Positions 1 to 10,675 of a stretch of DNA of 51,894 nucleotides are shown here, piece after piece; position 1 is the stretch's first letter, and each line of letters begins with the position of its first letter. The notes under the pieces are model-generated. The model was not told the origin of the DNA. It did no database searches and saw only the letters and a program-made list of their open reading frames with translations. The position numbers and the translations under genes were made by a program. This DNA comes from an uncultured Planctomycetaceae bacterium (lineage in GTDB: Bacteria > Planctomycetota > Planctomycetia > Planctomycetales > Planctomycetaceae): positions 1 through 51,894 of the forward strand of contig CAIOTJ010000136.1 of the NCBI GenBank assembly GCA_903861195.1, read 5' to 3'.

Positions 1-2
1 TG

Positions 3-722
3 GTGGTGCCGGGATTTTCACGATTGGACGAAATCTCCGATGACCAGCGTGATTTCTGGAGTCAATCCTATCCGAGGAATCACAATTTTGTGCTGGGCAA
101 GAGCCGTCTGATTCCTTCCCGGCGCTTGGCCGAACGGTTGCTGCAACTGACGGTGCACTATCCACGTTCCGCGCGCAGTCTCGTGGATTTGAGCTGCTCC
201 AAGGGATACTTCGTCTTCCACGCCCGTTGCCAGATGGGAATGGAACGGGTCCTGGGGGTGGATATCGACCAGAACACTCTCGACAACTGTCACTTGCTGA
301 ACTCGCATTTCGCGCTCCGCCACGGAACAACATTCACCGAACTGCGTCTGCAGGACCTCGCGCACCAGGCCGAAGTGGCCGAGGCGGACTTCGATGTGGC
401 GTTGTTGGTGAATACCTACCAGTACATGCGGCTGGGAAGTGGCCTGGAGCCAGCGGCCGGCAGCAGCCATCGCGAGCTGTTCCACATGCTCTCCAAGGTG
501 TGCCGCGGCCGATTGATTTTCCACAACCGCCTGGAATTGAGTGACCTGCAGGAGAGTGTCCGGAGCGAGGCCCGGGCCGACGCGACAGCCGACTATCACC
601 CCGCGGAGATCCTGGCGGCCGCCAGCGAATTCTTCCAGATCCGACGGGCAGGAGGATCGGCACTCCGGCCGATCCTCCTGCTGGACAATCGGCGAGGCTT
701 TACCTGGCGGGAATCACTCTGA
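3..722 (+). CDS. Class I SAM-dependent methyltransferase (5' end possibly outside window)
   Basis: The protein has a Rossmann-type SAM-binding start: a VDLSCSKGYF glycine loop near residue 63, followed by an acidic VLGVDID strand that would hold the ribose. A LLVNTYQYM segment near residue 134 sits where such enzymes place motif IV. The frame is open to the window edge and the first codon used is a GTG at base 3, so the gene may be truncated. It ends 233 bp before the Tad locus on the same strand, and there is no evidence of co-function. The substrate is unknown. The fold call is fairly sure; the start is not. Confidence 0.75.
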   Translation: MVPGFSRLDEISDDQRDFWSQSYPRNHNFVLGKSRLIPSRRLAERLLQLTVHYPRSARSLVDLSCSKGYFVFHARCQMGMERVLGVDIDQNTLDNCHLLNSHFALRHGTTFTELRLQDLAHQAEVAEADFDVALLVNTYQYMRLGSGLEPAAGSSHRELFHMLSKVCRGRLIFHNRLELSDLQESVRSEARADATADYHPAEILAAASEFFQIRRAGGSALRPILLLDNRRGFTWRESL

Positions 723-955
723 GTTTCTGAAATCCCGACTGATCGCCATCCCCCCCCTGCACGAAGGGCGGGATGGCCTTGGGACCCGCACCAAAAAATC
801 GTCCGACCCCAATTCCCGGGCCCTCGATCGTTTCGAAGAGTGGCGACTCATGTTCACTCGTCCCCCGCTATCAATCCGGGATGGGGTGGATGCCCGGATG
901 CCGGTCGGTGAACAGGATTCTGGCCTTGAACCGACTTTGCGGGTAGAATTCGGGA

Positions 956-1204
956 ATGGTCAGTCGCGTCTCGTCCCCAGCCCTCCGTGACCGCCGGCAC
1001 AACATGGCGCATCGGAGAGGCTCTGGTCCGCGTGGCGACCATGCGGGCTGTGACCATGTTCGCCGGGCGGCGGCTTCGCTGGACTATGTACTGGTCATTG
1101 GGGTCGTGTTTCTGCTGGGAGGGTTGAGCCTCGTTCTGAGTTCGAAGATCATGGTGTTGGCCTACGACATGATCTGTGCCCTCGTCTCATGGCCGTTTCT
1201 GTAA
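956..1204 (+). CDS. Small Flp-pilin-like membrane protein (atypical)
   Basis: This 82-residue protein has a basic N-terminus and one hydrophobic helix (about residues 43-66) that begins RRAAASLDYVLVIG. The layout resembles Flp/Fap prepilins, where a cleavage site precedes xxxxE and the helix. Here Asp takes the place of Glu+5 and Ala the place of Gly-1, so processing by the neighbouring TadV is uncertain. It lies 44 bp before a better Flp candidate and heads the Tad gene run. An ATG at 1004 is an alternative start. The role as a minor or divergent pilin is inferred from position and shape only. Confidence 0.6.
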   Translation: MVSRVSSPALRDRRHNMAHRRGSGPRGDHAGCDHVRRAAASLDYVLVIGVVFLLGGLSLVLSSKIMVLAYDMICALVSWPFL

Positions 1205-1248
1205 TGACAGACTTTCTGTCGTGTGATCATTGAGCGGGAGCGTCTTCC

Positions 1249-1467
1249 ATGCCGACCAAGTCCAGATTCAAGCGTCTGCTGTCTCAGCTGCACCGCGATG
1301 AGCGCGGGGGGGTCAGCCTGGAGACCATTCTGATCATCGGCGCCATCGCCCTGCCGATCCTGATCTGGACCATCAAGTTCGGTTGGCCCAAGATCCGCAA
1401 TTATTTCGACCGGGGACTGCAGAATCTCGAGAACAACACCAACAACGCCACGAACGGCAACAACTGA
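1249..1467 (+). CDS. flp: Flp-type pilin / class III prepilin-like protein
   Basis: This 72-residue protein has a charged leader (HRDERGGVSLE) followed by a single hydrophobic stretch (about residues 28-44). Cutting between the two glycines would put Glu at +5, the position used by Flp prepilins and by TadE/TadF pseudopilins. The tail after the helix is short and Asn-rich, unlike the long pseudopilins downstream. It sits directly upstream of the prepilin peptidase gene. It is probably the major pilin subunit, or one of two. A GGGAG ribosome site lies about 9 bp before the ATG. Confidence 0.72.
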   Translation: MPTKSRFKRLLSQLHRDERGGVSLETILIIGAIALPILIWTIKFGWPKIRNYFDRGLQNLENNTNNATNGNN

Positions 1468-1497
1468 TCCCGCGGGCCGTCGACCACGAGATGCCCG

Positions 1498-2031
1498 ATG
1501 ATCGGCCAGACTCTGATCCTGCTGCTGGTGCTGGTCTGTGCCGTTACCGATCTGGTTTGGCACAAGATCTACAACGCCATCACTTATCCGGGCATTCTGG
1601 CAGGATTGCTGTTCAGTCTGGAACCTGTTGGCTGGGGGGCTGCCGGCGGTTTTGAAGACAGTCTCAAGGGGCTGGCTGCCTGCGGGGGCCTGATGGTGGC
1701 GGCGTTTTTGTTGTTTGAGGTAGGTGGGGGTGACGTCAAGCTGCTGGCCATGGAGGGTGCCTGGCTGGGTCTGGAACGGGGTTTGGAGTGCCTGCTCTGG
1801 ACATTTGTGATTGGGGGGGCCGTGGCCCTCGCCATCCTCGTCTGGAAGCTCGGAACCTGGAACCTGGTAAAGGCGGTTTCCCGCCATCTCCTGTGGAGTC
1901 TGCGGTTGGGACGGGCGATTCCGTTGAGTGTCGAAGAGAAAGCGGCCTTGCAACCCCCGCTCTACCTGGCGGTGGCTGCCGTCCCCGCCCTCTGCATCGT
2001 GGCACTCGACCTGGCGGGAACACATTCCTGA
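1498..2031 (+). CDS. tadV: Prepilin peptidase, TadV/CpaA type (A24 family)
   Basis: This polytopic inner-membrane aspartic protease should cleave the leaders of the Flp pilin and TadE/TadG pseudopilins. Both catalytic aspartates of the A24 family are visible: Asp18 in a TDLVWHKIYN context and Asp79 in the GGGDVKLL motif (GxGD). At 177 residues it matches the short TadV/CpaA form that lacks the N-terminal methylase domain of PilD. The 30-bp spacing from the flp candidate suggests co-transcription. An ATG at 1491 is in another frame and was not used. Confidence 0.9.
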   Translation: MIGQTLILLLVLVCAVTDLVWHKIYNAITYPGILAGLLFSLEPVGWGAAGGFEDSLKGLAACGGLMVAAFLLFEVGGGDVKLLAMEGAWLGLERGLECLLWTFVIGGAVALAILVWKLGTWNLVKAVSRHLLWSLRLGRAIPLSVEEKAALQPPLYLAVAAVPALCIVALDLAGTHS

Positions 2032-2233
2032 GACCACAGACACTCCGTTCATGAACACTTCCACCTGCCAAGTTTTGATGCGGTTTGCAGGAGCACACCA
2101 TCTTCCTTCGGAATGAGGCGGGGATCCAGACTGATGCCTCCGGCGCGTGTCCGGTTGCATCCTGATGCGGAAGGTCTTCTGGAAGCCTTCATCGATTGCG
2201 GTTCCACATCGCTCCTTCAACACGGCACTTACC

Positions 2234-3256
2234 ATGTTCAAGGCCATCGTAACCGCCTGGTTCCCGTGGGCGGGCTGGATGTTCGCTGCGTGGCTGGCCC
2301 TGGGACTGGTGGTCAAACTCGCGGGCGGGCGATGGCGCTGGTCGCGGCTGCGACGCATGCATCAGTGCGAATCGGGCAGCGTGCAAACCCTGGGCTTCGT
2401 GCTCACGCTGCCCGCCTTCATGCTGCTGGCGATGTTTATCGTGCAGGTCAGCCAGGTGATGATCGCGATCACCATCGTGCATCAGTCGGCCTTCGCGGCA
2501 GCCCGGTCCGCGAGTGTCTGGATCCCGGCCACCACCACCCTGCCCGGCTCAAACCAGATCCGCGAGCTGCCCAATCAGCTGGACAGCACCGACCTGGGTC
2601 AGACGCAGTTCCCCCAGTGGGGGGCGTTTCCCGCACAACGTCGCTCAGTCGTCCCGGGGAGCAAGACCGAACGGATCTGGCGGGCGGCGGTCCTCGCCTG
2701 CACCCCCGCCGCTCCCTCCTGGCGGACCACGGTTCAGGAACCTCGCGGCAGTCAACTTTCCGAGTCGTTGTTCCAGTTCTACACCCGGCTGGTTCCCCGG
2801 ACGGCGGGAAACGCCGCCATGCGCGGCCGACTGCAGCGCAAACTCGACTATGCCCAGTGGAATACCCTGGTTGAACTGAGGGGCCGGGATGCCAATGGAT
2901 CCACCGGCCCCACCTACAATCCGTACCCGGGCTATTGGTCGAGCCGCCGGGATGAACAAACCGGTCAGACCGTCCCGTTCTGGGTCGACTGGAACCCTGC
3001 GGAACTGAATTGGGAAGAGCCGGTCACCGTCAGCGTTTATCACAATTTCGCCCTGCTACCCGGACCAGGCCGATTCCTGAGCCAATGGCTGGGAGGCAGT
3101 GGGATCCCCGACCTCGTCAGCCGCCACCTGCGCGACATGCGCCAGGCCAATCCTGGCGTCTACCAGAAAGGACTCTACGTCGTCCCCCTCAAGGCCCACG
3201 CCACACTGCAGATTGAAGGCCTCAAGTCGGTGATCCCGCATGTCCAGTCTTACTGA
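2234..3256 (+). CDS. TadE-like pseudopilin with extended C-terminus
   Basis: About 340 residues from this ATG; the frame is open upstream to a GTG at 2147 and an ATG at 2165. A short hydrophobic segment near residues 9-27 is followed by a second one (about residues 48-72) starting ESGSVQTLGFVLTLPAF. That second segment matches the TadE/TadF N-terminal helix that follows a Gly and a charged leader. The rest is predicted to be extracytoplasmic, rich in Trp, Pro and Arg, with no motif I recognise. The 3' end overlaps the next gene by 17 bp, so translation is probably coupled. Assignment rests on the helix and the Tad context. Confidence 0.7.
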   Translation: MFKAIVTAWFPWAGWMFAAWLALGLVVKLAGGRWRWSRLRRMHQCESGSVQTLGFVLTLPAFMLLAMFIVQVSQVMIAITIVHQSAFAAARSASVWIPATTTLPGSNQIRELPNQLDSTDLGQTQFPQWGAFPAQRRSVVPGSKTERIWRAAVLACTPAAPSWRTTVQEPRGSQLSESLFQFYTRLVPRTAGNAAMRGRLQRKLDYAQWNTLVELRGRDANGSTGPTYNPYPGYWSSRRDEQTGQTVPFWVDWNPAELNWEEPVTVSVYHNFALLPGPGRFLSQWLGGSGIPDLVSRHLRDMRQANPGVYQKGLYVVPLKAHATLQIEGLKSVIPHVQSY

Positions 3257-4925
3257 CAAAGCAGCGGGCATGGAACGCCCCCGATCGTGGCTGGGCCGCA
3301 TCACACGCGGCACCGCCGATGCGTTCGTTCTTGTCATGGCGGCGCGCCTGGCTCGACTGCGGGGCCTGCACCGGGATGAGCGGGGCGTGCTTTCGGTGAT
3401 GTCGCTGATCTTCATCCTGGCGCTGGCCATGCTGCTGGGTATGATCATCAACGTGGGTCAACATGTTGACGACAAACTCAAAATGCAGAACGCGGCGGAT
3501 GCCGCGACCTATTCCTCGACCGTCGTCCTGGCCCGCGGTATGAATGCCGTGGCATTTTCGAATCATCTGCTGTGCGACACCTTCGCCCTGACGGCGTTTC
3601 TGCGCGAAGCCCGCGATCGAAACGCCGAATCGATGACTCCCGCCATCCTGCAGGCCTGGTCGAATGTGGGGGGGATTCTTGATCGGGCGGCCGCCCGGGG
3701 GGCCTTCCCACTGCACCCCAAGTTCCAGACCGCGGGGGCCGCCATTACGGCCAAGGTCCCGCTGGAACAGGAGGCGGTCCGGACCTATGGAGAACTTGGG
3801 TCGGCAGTGGCCGCGGAAGTACTCCCCCCCCTGGAATACTCCTTGCGCGAACGGCTGATTCCCGAATACCAGCGGGCACTGGTGCAAACCATGCCCCTGG
3901 TTGCCCAGTCGGTGGCGAACACCGTCTCACTGCGCCACGGCCAGCATCCCGACAACAAACAGGACAAAAGCATCAACCGCCGCCGGGGGGTCCAGGTGGG
4001 GGTCTTGTGGCGTACCTCGGTGCAGCCGGCCGGCTTTCCTGATGAACGGGATCCTCTGCTGCGAACGCTGCCTGCGATTGATCCTGCGCCGGGAGCCCTG
4101 ACGGGACAGGCCCCCCCGGTTCCCGATCCCACCCCCGATGGACTTGAAGGGCTCGATTTTGCCGCAATTCCCAACGCCAATTTCTACTTCCAGCGATCGT
4201 TTCTGCAGCGCGAACAACTGGCCCGGGACTACCTGAATCAGTGGGTCAACGACCGGCTGCGGTTCTTCGCGTACGAGGGGAAGATGTCGCAGTATTTCCC
4301 GCTGTACCACGCCTTCGCCTGTGGGCAGTTGCTGCGGCTGCTGAATGAGGAGTACCCGCAGTCCAACCTGCCGCACATGATCCGCCTGGCGCCGAACGGT
4401 CTCGATCCCAACCGATTTCGGGACTGCACCGACTGCCTCGACGCCGCCCGAGACTACCTCGATCAGGGCTTCATGTTCGTGGGCGTGTCGTACCGCCGAC
4501 CCGTGCCGGAAATGCAGCCGGGGCTCTATCGCTGGGCGCTGGGCCACGACCCTCTCGCGTTTGGACAGGCCCAACTCTTCATTCCCCAGGCGCGCATGTG
4601 GTGGCACGACGGCAGCCCGGGAGGAAGTTCCAACTCGAACATCGGCGGCGGGGGATTTGGCGTCCCGATTGACATTCCCCTCGATCCGGTCACCAGCGGG
4701 CCCACCCCGCCTGGTTGGCATCACGACAACTGGTCGGCCGACTGGAGCCTGTGGAACCAGAACTGGACGGTGCGTCTGGTTCCCGCCACCCATCCAAATG
4801 TCGCCACCATTCTGCAGACTCATCCCCCGGCCGGGGCCCTGGCCACGGGACAGCCGCTGCAGGTGGTGTTGCCCAACTTCGGTGGCCTCGACATGTCGCG
4901 GGTGCGCGACCTCAACAATCATTAA
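3240..4925 (+). CDS. TadG-like pseudopilin (putative Flp pilus assembly)
   Basis: This 561-residue protein has a leader ending HRDERGVLSVMS, then a hydrophobic helix (about residues 49-70) and the sequence NVGQHVDDKLKMQNAADAATYSS. That junction, with AADAAA-like spacing after a hydrophobic helix, is the hallmark of TadG N-terminal domains. The long C-terminal region is extracytoplasmic and lacks a visible von Willebrand fold or MIDAS motif, which some TadG proteins have. It contains a Gly/Ser-rich linker near residues 460-475. It lies between two other pseudopilin-like genes. The exact role in the pilus tip or periplasmic assembly is not known. Confidence 0.75.
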   Translation: MSSLTDKAAGMERPRSWLGRITRGTADAFVLVMAARLARLRGLHRDERGVLSVMSLIFILALAMLLGMIINVGQHVDDKLKMQNAADAATYSSTVVLARGMNAVAFSNHLLCDTFALTAFLREARDRNAESMTPAILQAWSNVGGILDRAAARGAFPLHPKFQTAGAAITAKVPLEQEAVRTYGELGSAVAAEVLPPLEYSLRERLIPEYQRALVQTMPLVAQSVANTVSLRHGQHPDNKQDKSINRRRGVQVGVLWRTSVQPAGFPDERDPLLRTLPAIDPAPGALTGQAPPVPDPTPDGLEGLDFAAIPNANFYFQRSFLQREQLARDYLNQWVNDRLRFFAYEGKMSQYFPLYHAFACGQLLRLLNEEYPQSNLPHMIRLAPNGLDPNRFRDCTDCLDAARDYLDQGFMFVGVSYRRPVPEMQPGLYRWALGHDPLAFGQAQLFIPQARMWWHDGSPGGSSNSNIGGGGFGVPIDIPLDPVTSGPTPPGWHHDNWSADWSLWNQNWTVRLVPATHPNVATILQTHPPAGALATGQPLQVVLPNFGGLDMSRVRDLNNH

Positions 4926-4935
4926 GGAGAGGGAC

Positions 4936-5934
4936 ATGCAGAGACAACCGATTCGCCCCTCTCGCCGATCGAAGCGGCCGCGGCGGGTTCCACCGTCCCG
5001 ACGCCGGGCTGGCCTGGCCCCGCTGGAACTGGTGCTGGTCCTGCCCCTGCTGATGATGGTCCTGGCGCTGATGATCAACTTCGCCCACCAGGTCGCCTGG
5101 AAGACACAGGCCCAGACGGCGTCACGGCAGGCGGTCTGGCGGCAGCGCCCCACCCACCTGGCTGGCTCGCGGGATCGTCCTCCGCGCAACTGGGAACCTC
5201 CGGCCACCATGTCGGTCGCCACGGCCCCGCCCCCTCCCCTGTTTCCGCAGGACCCCTACGACAACTACTCGGCGCTCCGCGGACCGGTCCTGCGCGATCC
5301 GCAAATCGGGGGGCCCACCGCCCAACTGCAGGTCGACCGGGGCCTGCTGCAGCTCAATGACGATCTGGTGCAAGGCCAGGCCTCGATCAACCGCGAGGTC
5401 GTGCTGCTTCCCCGGCTCTATCAGATCGCATTCGATGTGAAGCATCCCCTGCTGCAAAGCGAGTGGCGGTTCCATGACCTGGGCTATGGCGACAACCAAG
5501 AGCGTCGCTCGCTGAAGTTGTATTCTTACCTGCCCGGCCCCGAAGTGACCCAATGGGGGCTCGAGACACAGCGGGCGTTCCTGCAGATTGTGCAGGCCCC
5601 CTTTCGGCCCGCTCTGGCGATCCTCGACAAGGATCAGGAGCTGGCCGCCTGGTTCGGATCGCCTCCCGACTTTCATCCGCAGGCCTCGCGCCCTTGTGTG
5701 CTCGACCGCGACCTCGTGTACCGCACGGTGGTGCAACCGCTGATCGACCGGATCCAGGGGCCCCAGGGAGGTGGCCGGGGAGGCGTGCCCGAGAACATGG
5801 CCCAGACGTTCATCCGCATGTACCGGGAACAGATTGCGCAATTGATGCTGCAAAACCCTCCTCCCCAGGCACAGATCCAGGCCCTGCAGCGGAAAATCGA
5901 TGAGCTCACTCAATTCCTTGGCACACTGAATTGA
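4936..5934 (+). CDS. TadE-like pseudopilin
   Basis: The start is set by an AAGGAGAGGG ribosome site just before the ATG; the frame continues upstream but would overlap the previous gene deeply. The 332-residue product has a strongly basic leader (about 25 residues with many Arg) and then AGLAPLELVLVLPLLMMVLALMI, which puts a Glu at the start of a TadE-type helix. The remaining 280 residues are predicted to be extracytoplasmic and end in a Gln-rich amphipathic segment that may form a coiled coil. It is the third pseudopilin in the run, 10 bp after the second. Confidence 0.72.
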   Translation: MQRQPIRPSRRSKRPRRVPPSRRRAGLAPLELVLVLPLLMMVLALMINFAHQVAWKTQAQTASRQAVWRQRPTHLAGSRDRPPRNWEPPATMSVATAPPPPLFPQDPYDNYSALRGPVLRDPQIGGPTAQLQVDRGLLQLNDDLVQGQASINREVVLLPRLYQIAFDVKHPLLQSEWRFHDLGYGDNQERRSLKLYSYLPGPEVTQWGLETQRAFLQIVQAPFRPALAILDKDQELAAWFGSPPDFHPQASRPCVLDRDLVYRTVVQPLIDRIQGPQGGGRGGVPENMAQTFIRMYREQIAQLMLQNPPPQAQIQALQRKIDELTQFLGTLN

Positions 5935-6016
5935 TCAGTGGTGTCTTCCCCGTCCCGTCCGACGCCCCTCCCGGGTCTGCTCTTCCCGAAGACTCCTGCC
6001 CCACGGTCTCGCGCCA

Positions 6017-6985
6017 GTGACTGCCCTTCCGGTCGTCCCCCCATCACCGCCCTCCCCTCCCGGTGGGCCACCAGGGGGACTTTGGAGAAGACTGACCGGA
6101 CGGGCAGTTGACCTGGCCGTGATCGGCATTGTCCTGGCCACCAGCCTGACGGTCGGACGACAGTTGATCGAATGGTGGCACGACGACAGCGGACTTGAAG
6201 GCCCCCGGGCTCCCGTTGGTGTCGACCTTCCCGCGTGGGATGGCCACGACGGACCGCTGCTGGTGGAGTTCGGCCGACTGCCAGTCCAGATGCGGCAGGA
6301 ACTGATCCAGGGCTCCCTCGACGAAGCCCAACAGGCACTCCGTGACCGGCTGGCCCGGTCGTTGGCCAGCAGTCCCCAAGCATCAGACAGTCGTGGGGCG
6401 AATGAGCAACGCATTCTCGAACTCGTCAGTCAATTGCCTCCTCCTGTCATCTGGACGCGCGCGGGGCTGGTGACCGATTTCGAGGAACAACTCTTGGGGG
6501 CCCTCGCCATTCGACTGGGGCCCGGCGAGACTTTGCCAGAGCGGATTCTGACGGGACGACTGACCGCCTGGGGCTTGCTTTGGCCCGCTCCCGACAGGGC
6601 GTGGCGGCTCTACGAATTCCAGCGGGTGGCCTCCACTTCCAACGACGACCCGCTGCGTATCGATGGTCCTCCCGAATCGGTCCGCCTCCTGGCGGTCGGC
6701 CATGCCGAGTCAGGTGCCCTGCTCGCCTTCCGCGGGCCGGGAACGCTGGGAGCCTGGCAGTCCGCCTTTGACGAAGAACTCACCTCGCATGGCTGGCAGC
6801 GGCTGGGAAACTGGCAAGGTCCAGAAGGGTCCCGGGGAGCGCAGTTTTCCCGCCCCAACCCCCGGGGGCGTGAACTGGCAGATCTGAGGCTGGTTCGCGA
6901 CAATTCGGGAACGCTGCTGGCGATGGTTCAAGTTCTGCGGGAACGATCGACTGCTCCGCCAGACTTGACCCCAGGAACGCGCTGA
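6017..6985 (+). CDS. Unknown single-span membrane protein of the Tad locus
   Basis: The 322-residue product starts at a GTG; no ATG fits better. A Pro-rich N-terminus (residues 6-20) precedes one hydrophobic span (about residues 31-47), and the rest should face the periplasm. I recognise no domain. It sits between the pseudopilins and the CpaB-like gene, 13 bp upstream of the latter, so it is very likely part of the same transcription unit. It could be a locus-specific assembly or pilot protein, but nothing in the sequence proves that. Confidence 0.65.
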   Translation: MTALPVVPPSPPSPPGGPPGGLWRRLTGRAVDLAVIGIVLATSLTVGRQLIEWWHDDSGLEGPRAPVGVDLPAWDGHDGPLLVEFGRLPVQMRQELIQGSLDEAQQALRDRLARSLASSPQASDSRGANEQRILELVSQLPPPVIWTRAGLVTDFEEQLLGALAIRLGPGETLPERILTGRLTAWGLLWPAPDRAWRLYEFQRVASTSNDDPLRIDGPPESVRLLAVGHAESGALLAFRGPGTLGAWQSAFDEELTSHGWQRLGNWQGPEGSRGAQFSRPNPRGRELADLRLVRDNSGTLLAMVQVLRERSTAPPDLTPGTR

Positions 6986-6998
6986 AGGACGGAATTTC

Positions 6999-7745
6999 AT
7001 GAGGGGGACTCCCGGATTCTTGCTGGCCGTGGGCCTTGGCCTGATTGGAGCCGTCGTCAATTGGCTGTACCTGGCGCAGAAGGCCCGCCAACTGGATCAT
7101 CTCGACTTCGTGGGAATCCGGGAGGATGTGACCATCAATCCCGGTGACCGTTTCCAAAAGGACAATTTCCTGCGGATCCCGGTCCCGCAGCACGCCGTGG
7201 GGGGCCTGCAAAAGGCGGCCGTCACCTGGACAGCCCTCGATACCGTCGTGGGCATGCCCGCCACCAAGAGCTACAGCCCGGGCGAGATCGTGCTGTGGCA
7301 GGATCTGAAGACCCCCGCCGTCACCGACTTGCTCGACACACTCGGCCCGAACGACGTCGCGGTGGGGGTACCGATCGACACCCGCACGGTGGTGGTCCAG
7401 AATCTCAATCCGGGGGCGCAGGTCTCGTTCATCACCCCCCGTCTGGGCAGCCTGGGGCCGACTCCGGCCGGGAGCGAGAAAATCCAGGTTCCGGAGTTTG
7501 TCGGGCCATTTGAGATTCTCGCCCTGGGGACCCGCAAGGGGCAGCTGCAGGTTCTCCAGAGTTCGGGAGGGTCTTCGACACAGGAGACCACCATGACCAT
7601 TCGAGTGCGGAATATGGATGGCAAACCGGAAGAGAAGTGGCGACAACTGCTGGAGGTGATGCGGGCCAGCAACAGCGCACCGCTGGGGGTCATCCTGCAT
7701 GGCAAGGAGGGGCCCCGTGGCAAAGGAAGCGAGGGGAAGAAATAG
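6999..7745 (+). CDS. cpaB: CpaB/RcpC-like Flp pilus assembly protein (SAF domain)
   Basis: This 248-residue protein has an N-terminal signal anchor (about residues 5-25). A SAF-like segment follows, with the phrase GMPATKSYSPGEIVLWQDL resembling the CpaB signature in which the mature part describes removal of a barrier by basic residues and a G-E-I turn. A second half with VAVGVPIDTRTVVVQNLNPGAQV matches the RcpC/CpaB domain that usually contacts the secretin. A GAAGGACGGAA ribosome site precedes the ATG. Its presence implies an outer-membrane secretin, which is not encoded in this window. Confidence 0.82.
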   Translation: MRGTPGFLLAVGLGLIGAVVNWLYLAQKARQLDHLDFVGIREDVTINPGDRFQKDNFLRIPVPQHAVGGLQKAAVTWTALDTVVGMPATKSYSPGEIVLWQDLKTPAVTDLLDTLGPNDVAVGVPIDTRTVVVQNLNPGAQVSFITPRLGSLGPTPAGSEKIQVPEFVGPFEILALGTRKGQLQVLQSSGGSSTQETTMTIRVRNMDGKPEEKWRQLLEVMRASNSAPLGVILHGKEGPRGKGSEGKK

Positions 7746-7802
7746 GCTGCCTGGAATTGGCCGCACGAACGCAATCTCACCTCATCGCGATGGATTCCTG
7801 AG

Positions 7803-9776
<1,974 letters not shown>

Positions 9777-9779
9777 GCG

Positions 9780-10625
9780 ATGGAAATTCCGCTGCTGACC
9801 TCGGTCCTGATCGGACTCTCATGCGCCCTCGTTCCACTGACCGGCGGAGATCTGTTCCACTGGGCTCTGGGCTTTGTGGAAGACGATCTGCGCGAGAAAC
9901 TGCGGCGACTGCGGGTCGACACCCGACCGCTGCATGGCTGGCTGATTGTCTGGTTGGTGGCGGTGGGATTGGTCTTCCTGGGATTCCTGCTGGTTCTCGA
10001 CAGTGCGGTCTTCGCCATCCTGTTCTCGGTGCTGTTGATCGCCGTCCCCTGGTATGTGGTCCGCCGCCTGGCCGAGCAGCGCCGGCAAAAGATCGAAGAC
10101 CAGTTGGCCGACGCCATGGTCACTCTGTCGAGCGCCATCAAGGCGGGCCTGTCGCTGGGACAGTCACTGGAGATTCTTGCCGAGCAGTGTCCACATCCCA
10201 TCAACCAGGAGTTCCGGCAGATGGTGGGGGAGTACCAGATGGGCCAGCCGCTCGACCGGGTTCTGGAAGACACCCGTATCCGACTCAAGAGCGAGAACTT
10301 CGCGCTGTTCGCCGCCGCCATGCAGGCCAGCCGCGAATCGGGCGGACGGCTCAATGAAACGGTCGACCGGATCGCCCACTCGGTTCTTGAGCTCCAACGG
10401 CTCGAGCGGAAGATCATGACCGAGACCGCCCAGGCCCGGACTTCGGGCCTGTACATGGCCCTCGCGCCCGTGGCCGTGCTGGCGATGTACTACTTCGTCC
10501 TCGACCCCGAAAACACCGAGAAACTGTTCACCACGGTGCCTGGCCAACTGATCCTCAGCCTCGCGATCGTGCTCGACATCGCCGCCTACGTCTGGTCGCA
10601 GTACATTCTCAGCGCCGACATTTGA
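9780..10625 (+). CDS. tadB: TadB-like inner-membrane platform protein (T2SSF family)
   Basis: This 281-residue integral membrane protein begins 4 bp after tadA with an AGGAAGGGGG ribosome site. Hydrophobic spans lie near residues 3-20, 55-90 (two), 225-243 and 255-275. The cytoplasmic loop between them (about residues 95-215) carries the T2SSF pattern: SSAIKAGLSLGQSLEILAEQCPHPI, then a GxxLxxVLE-type turn and ASRESGGRLNETVDRIA. In Tad systems TadB and TadC form the membrane platform on which the ATPase acts. The stop overlaps the upstream-most possible start of tadC. Confidence 0.92.
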   Translation: MEIPLLTSVLIGLSCALVPLTGGDLFHWALGFVEDDLREKLRRLRVDTRPLHGWLIVWLVAVGLVFLGFLLVLDSAVFAILFSVLLIAVPWYVVRRLAEQRRQKIEDQLADAMVTLSSAIKAGLSLGQSLEILAEQCPHPINQEFRQMVGEYQMGQPLDRVLEDTRIRLKSENFALFAAAMQASRESGGRLNETVDRIAHSVLELQRLERKIMTETAQARTSGLYMALAPVAVLAMYYFVLDPENTEKLFTTVPGQLILSLAIVLDIAAYVWSQYILSADI

Positions 10626-10675
10626 CCCCGCGTTCCCCAGCCTTCCGTCTCTTTCCCCAGATTCCCCGTTCCGCC

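Noticed and set aside
1162-2358. 398-codon open frame on the minus strand across the flp and tadV genes
   Set aside because: The product is rich in His, Gln and Arg, has no motif, and runs opposite to well supported Tad genes.
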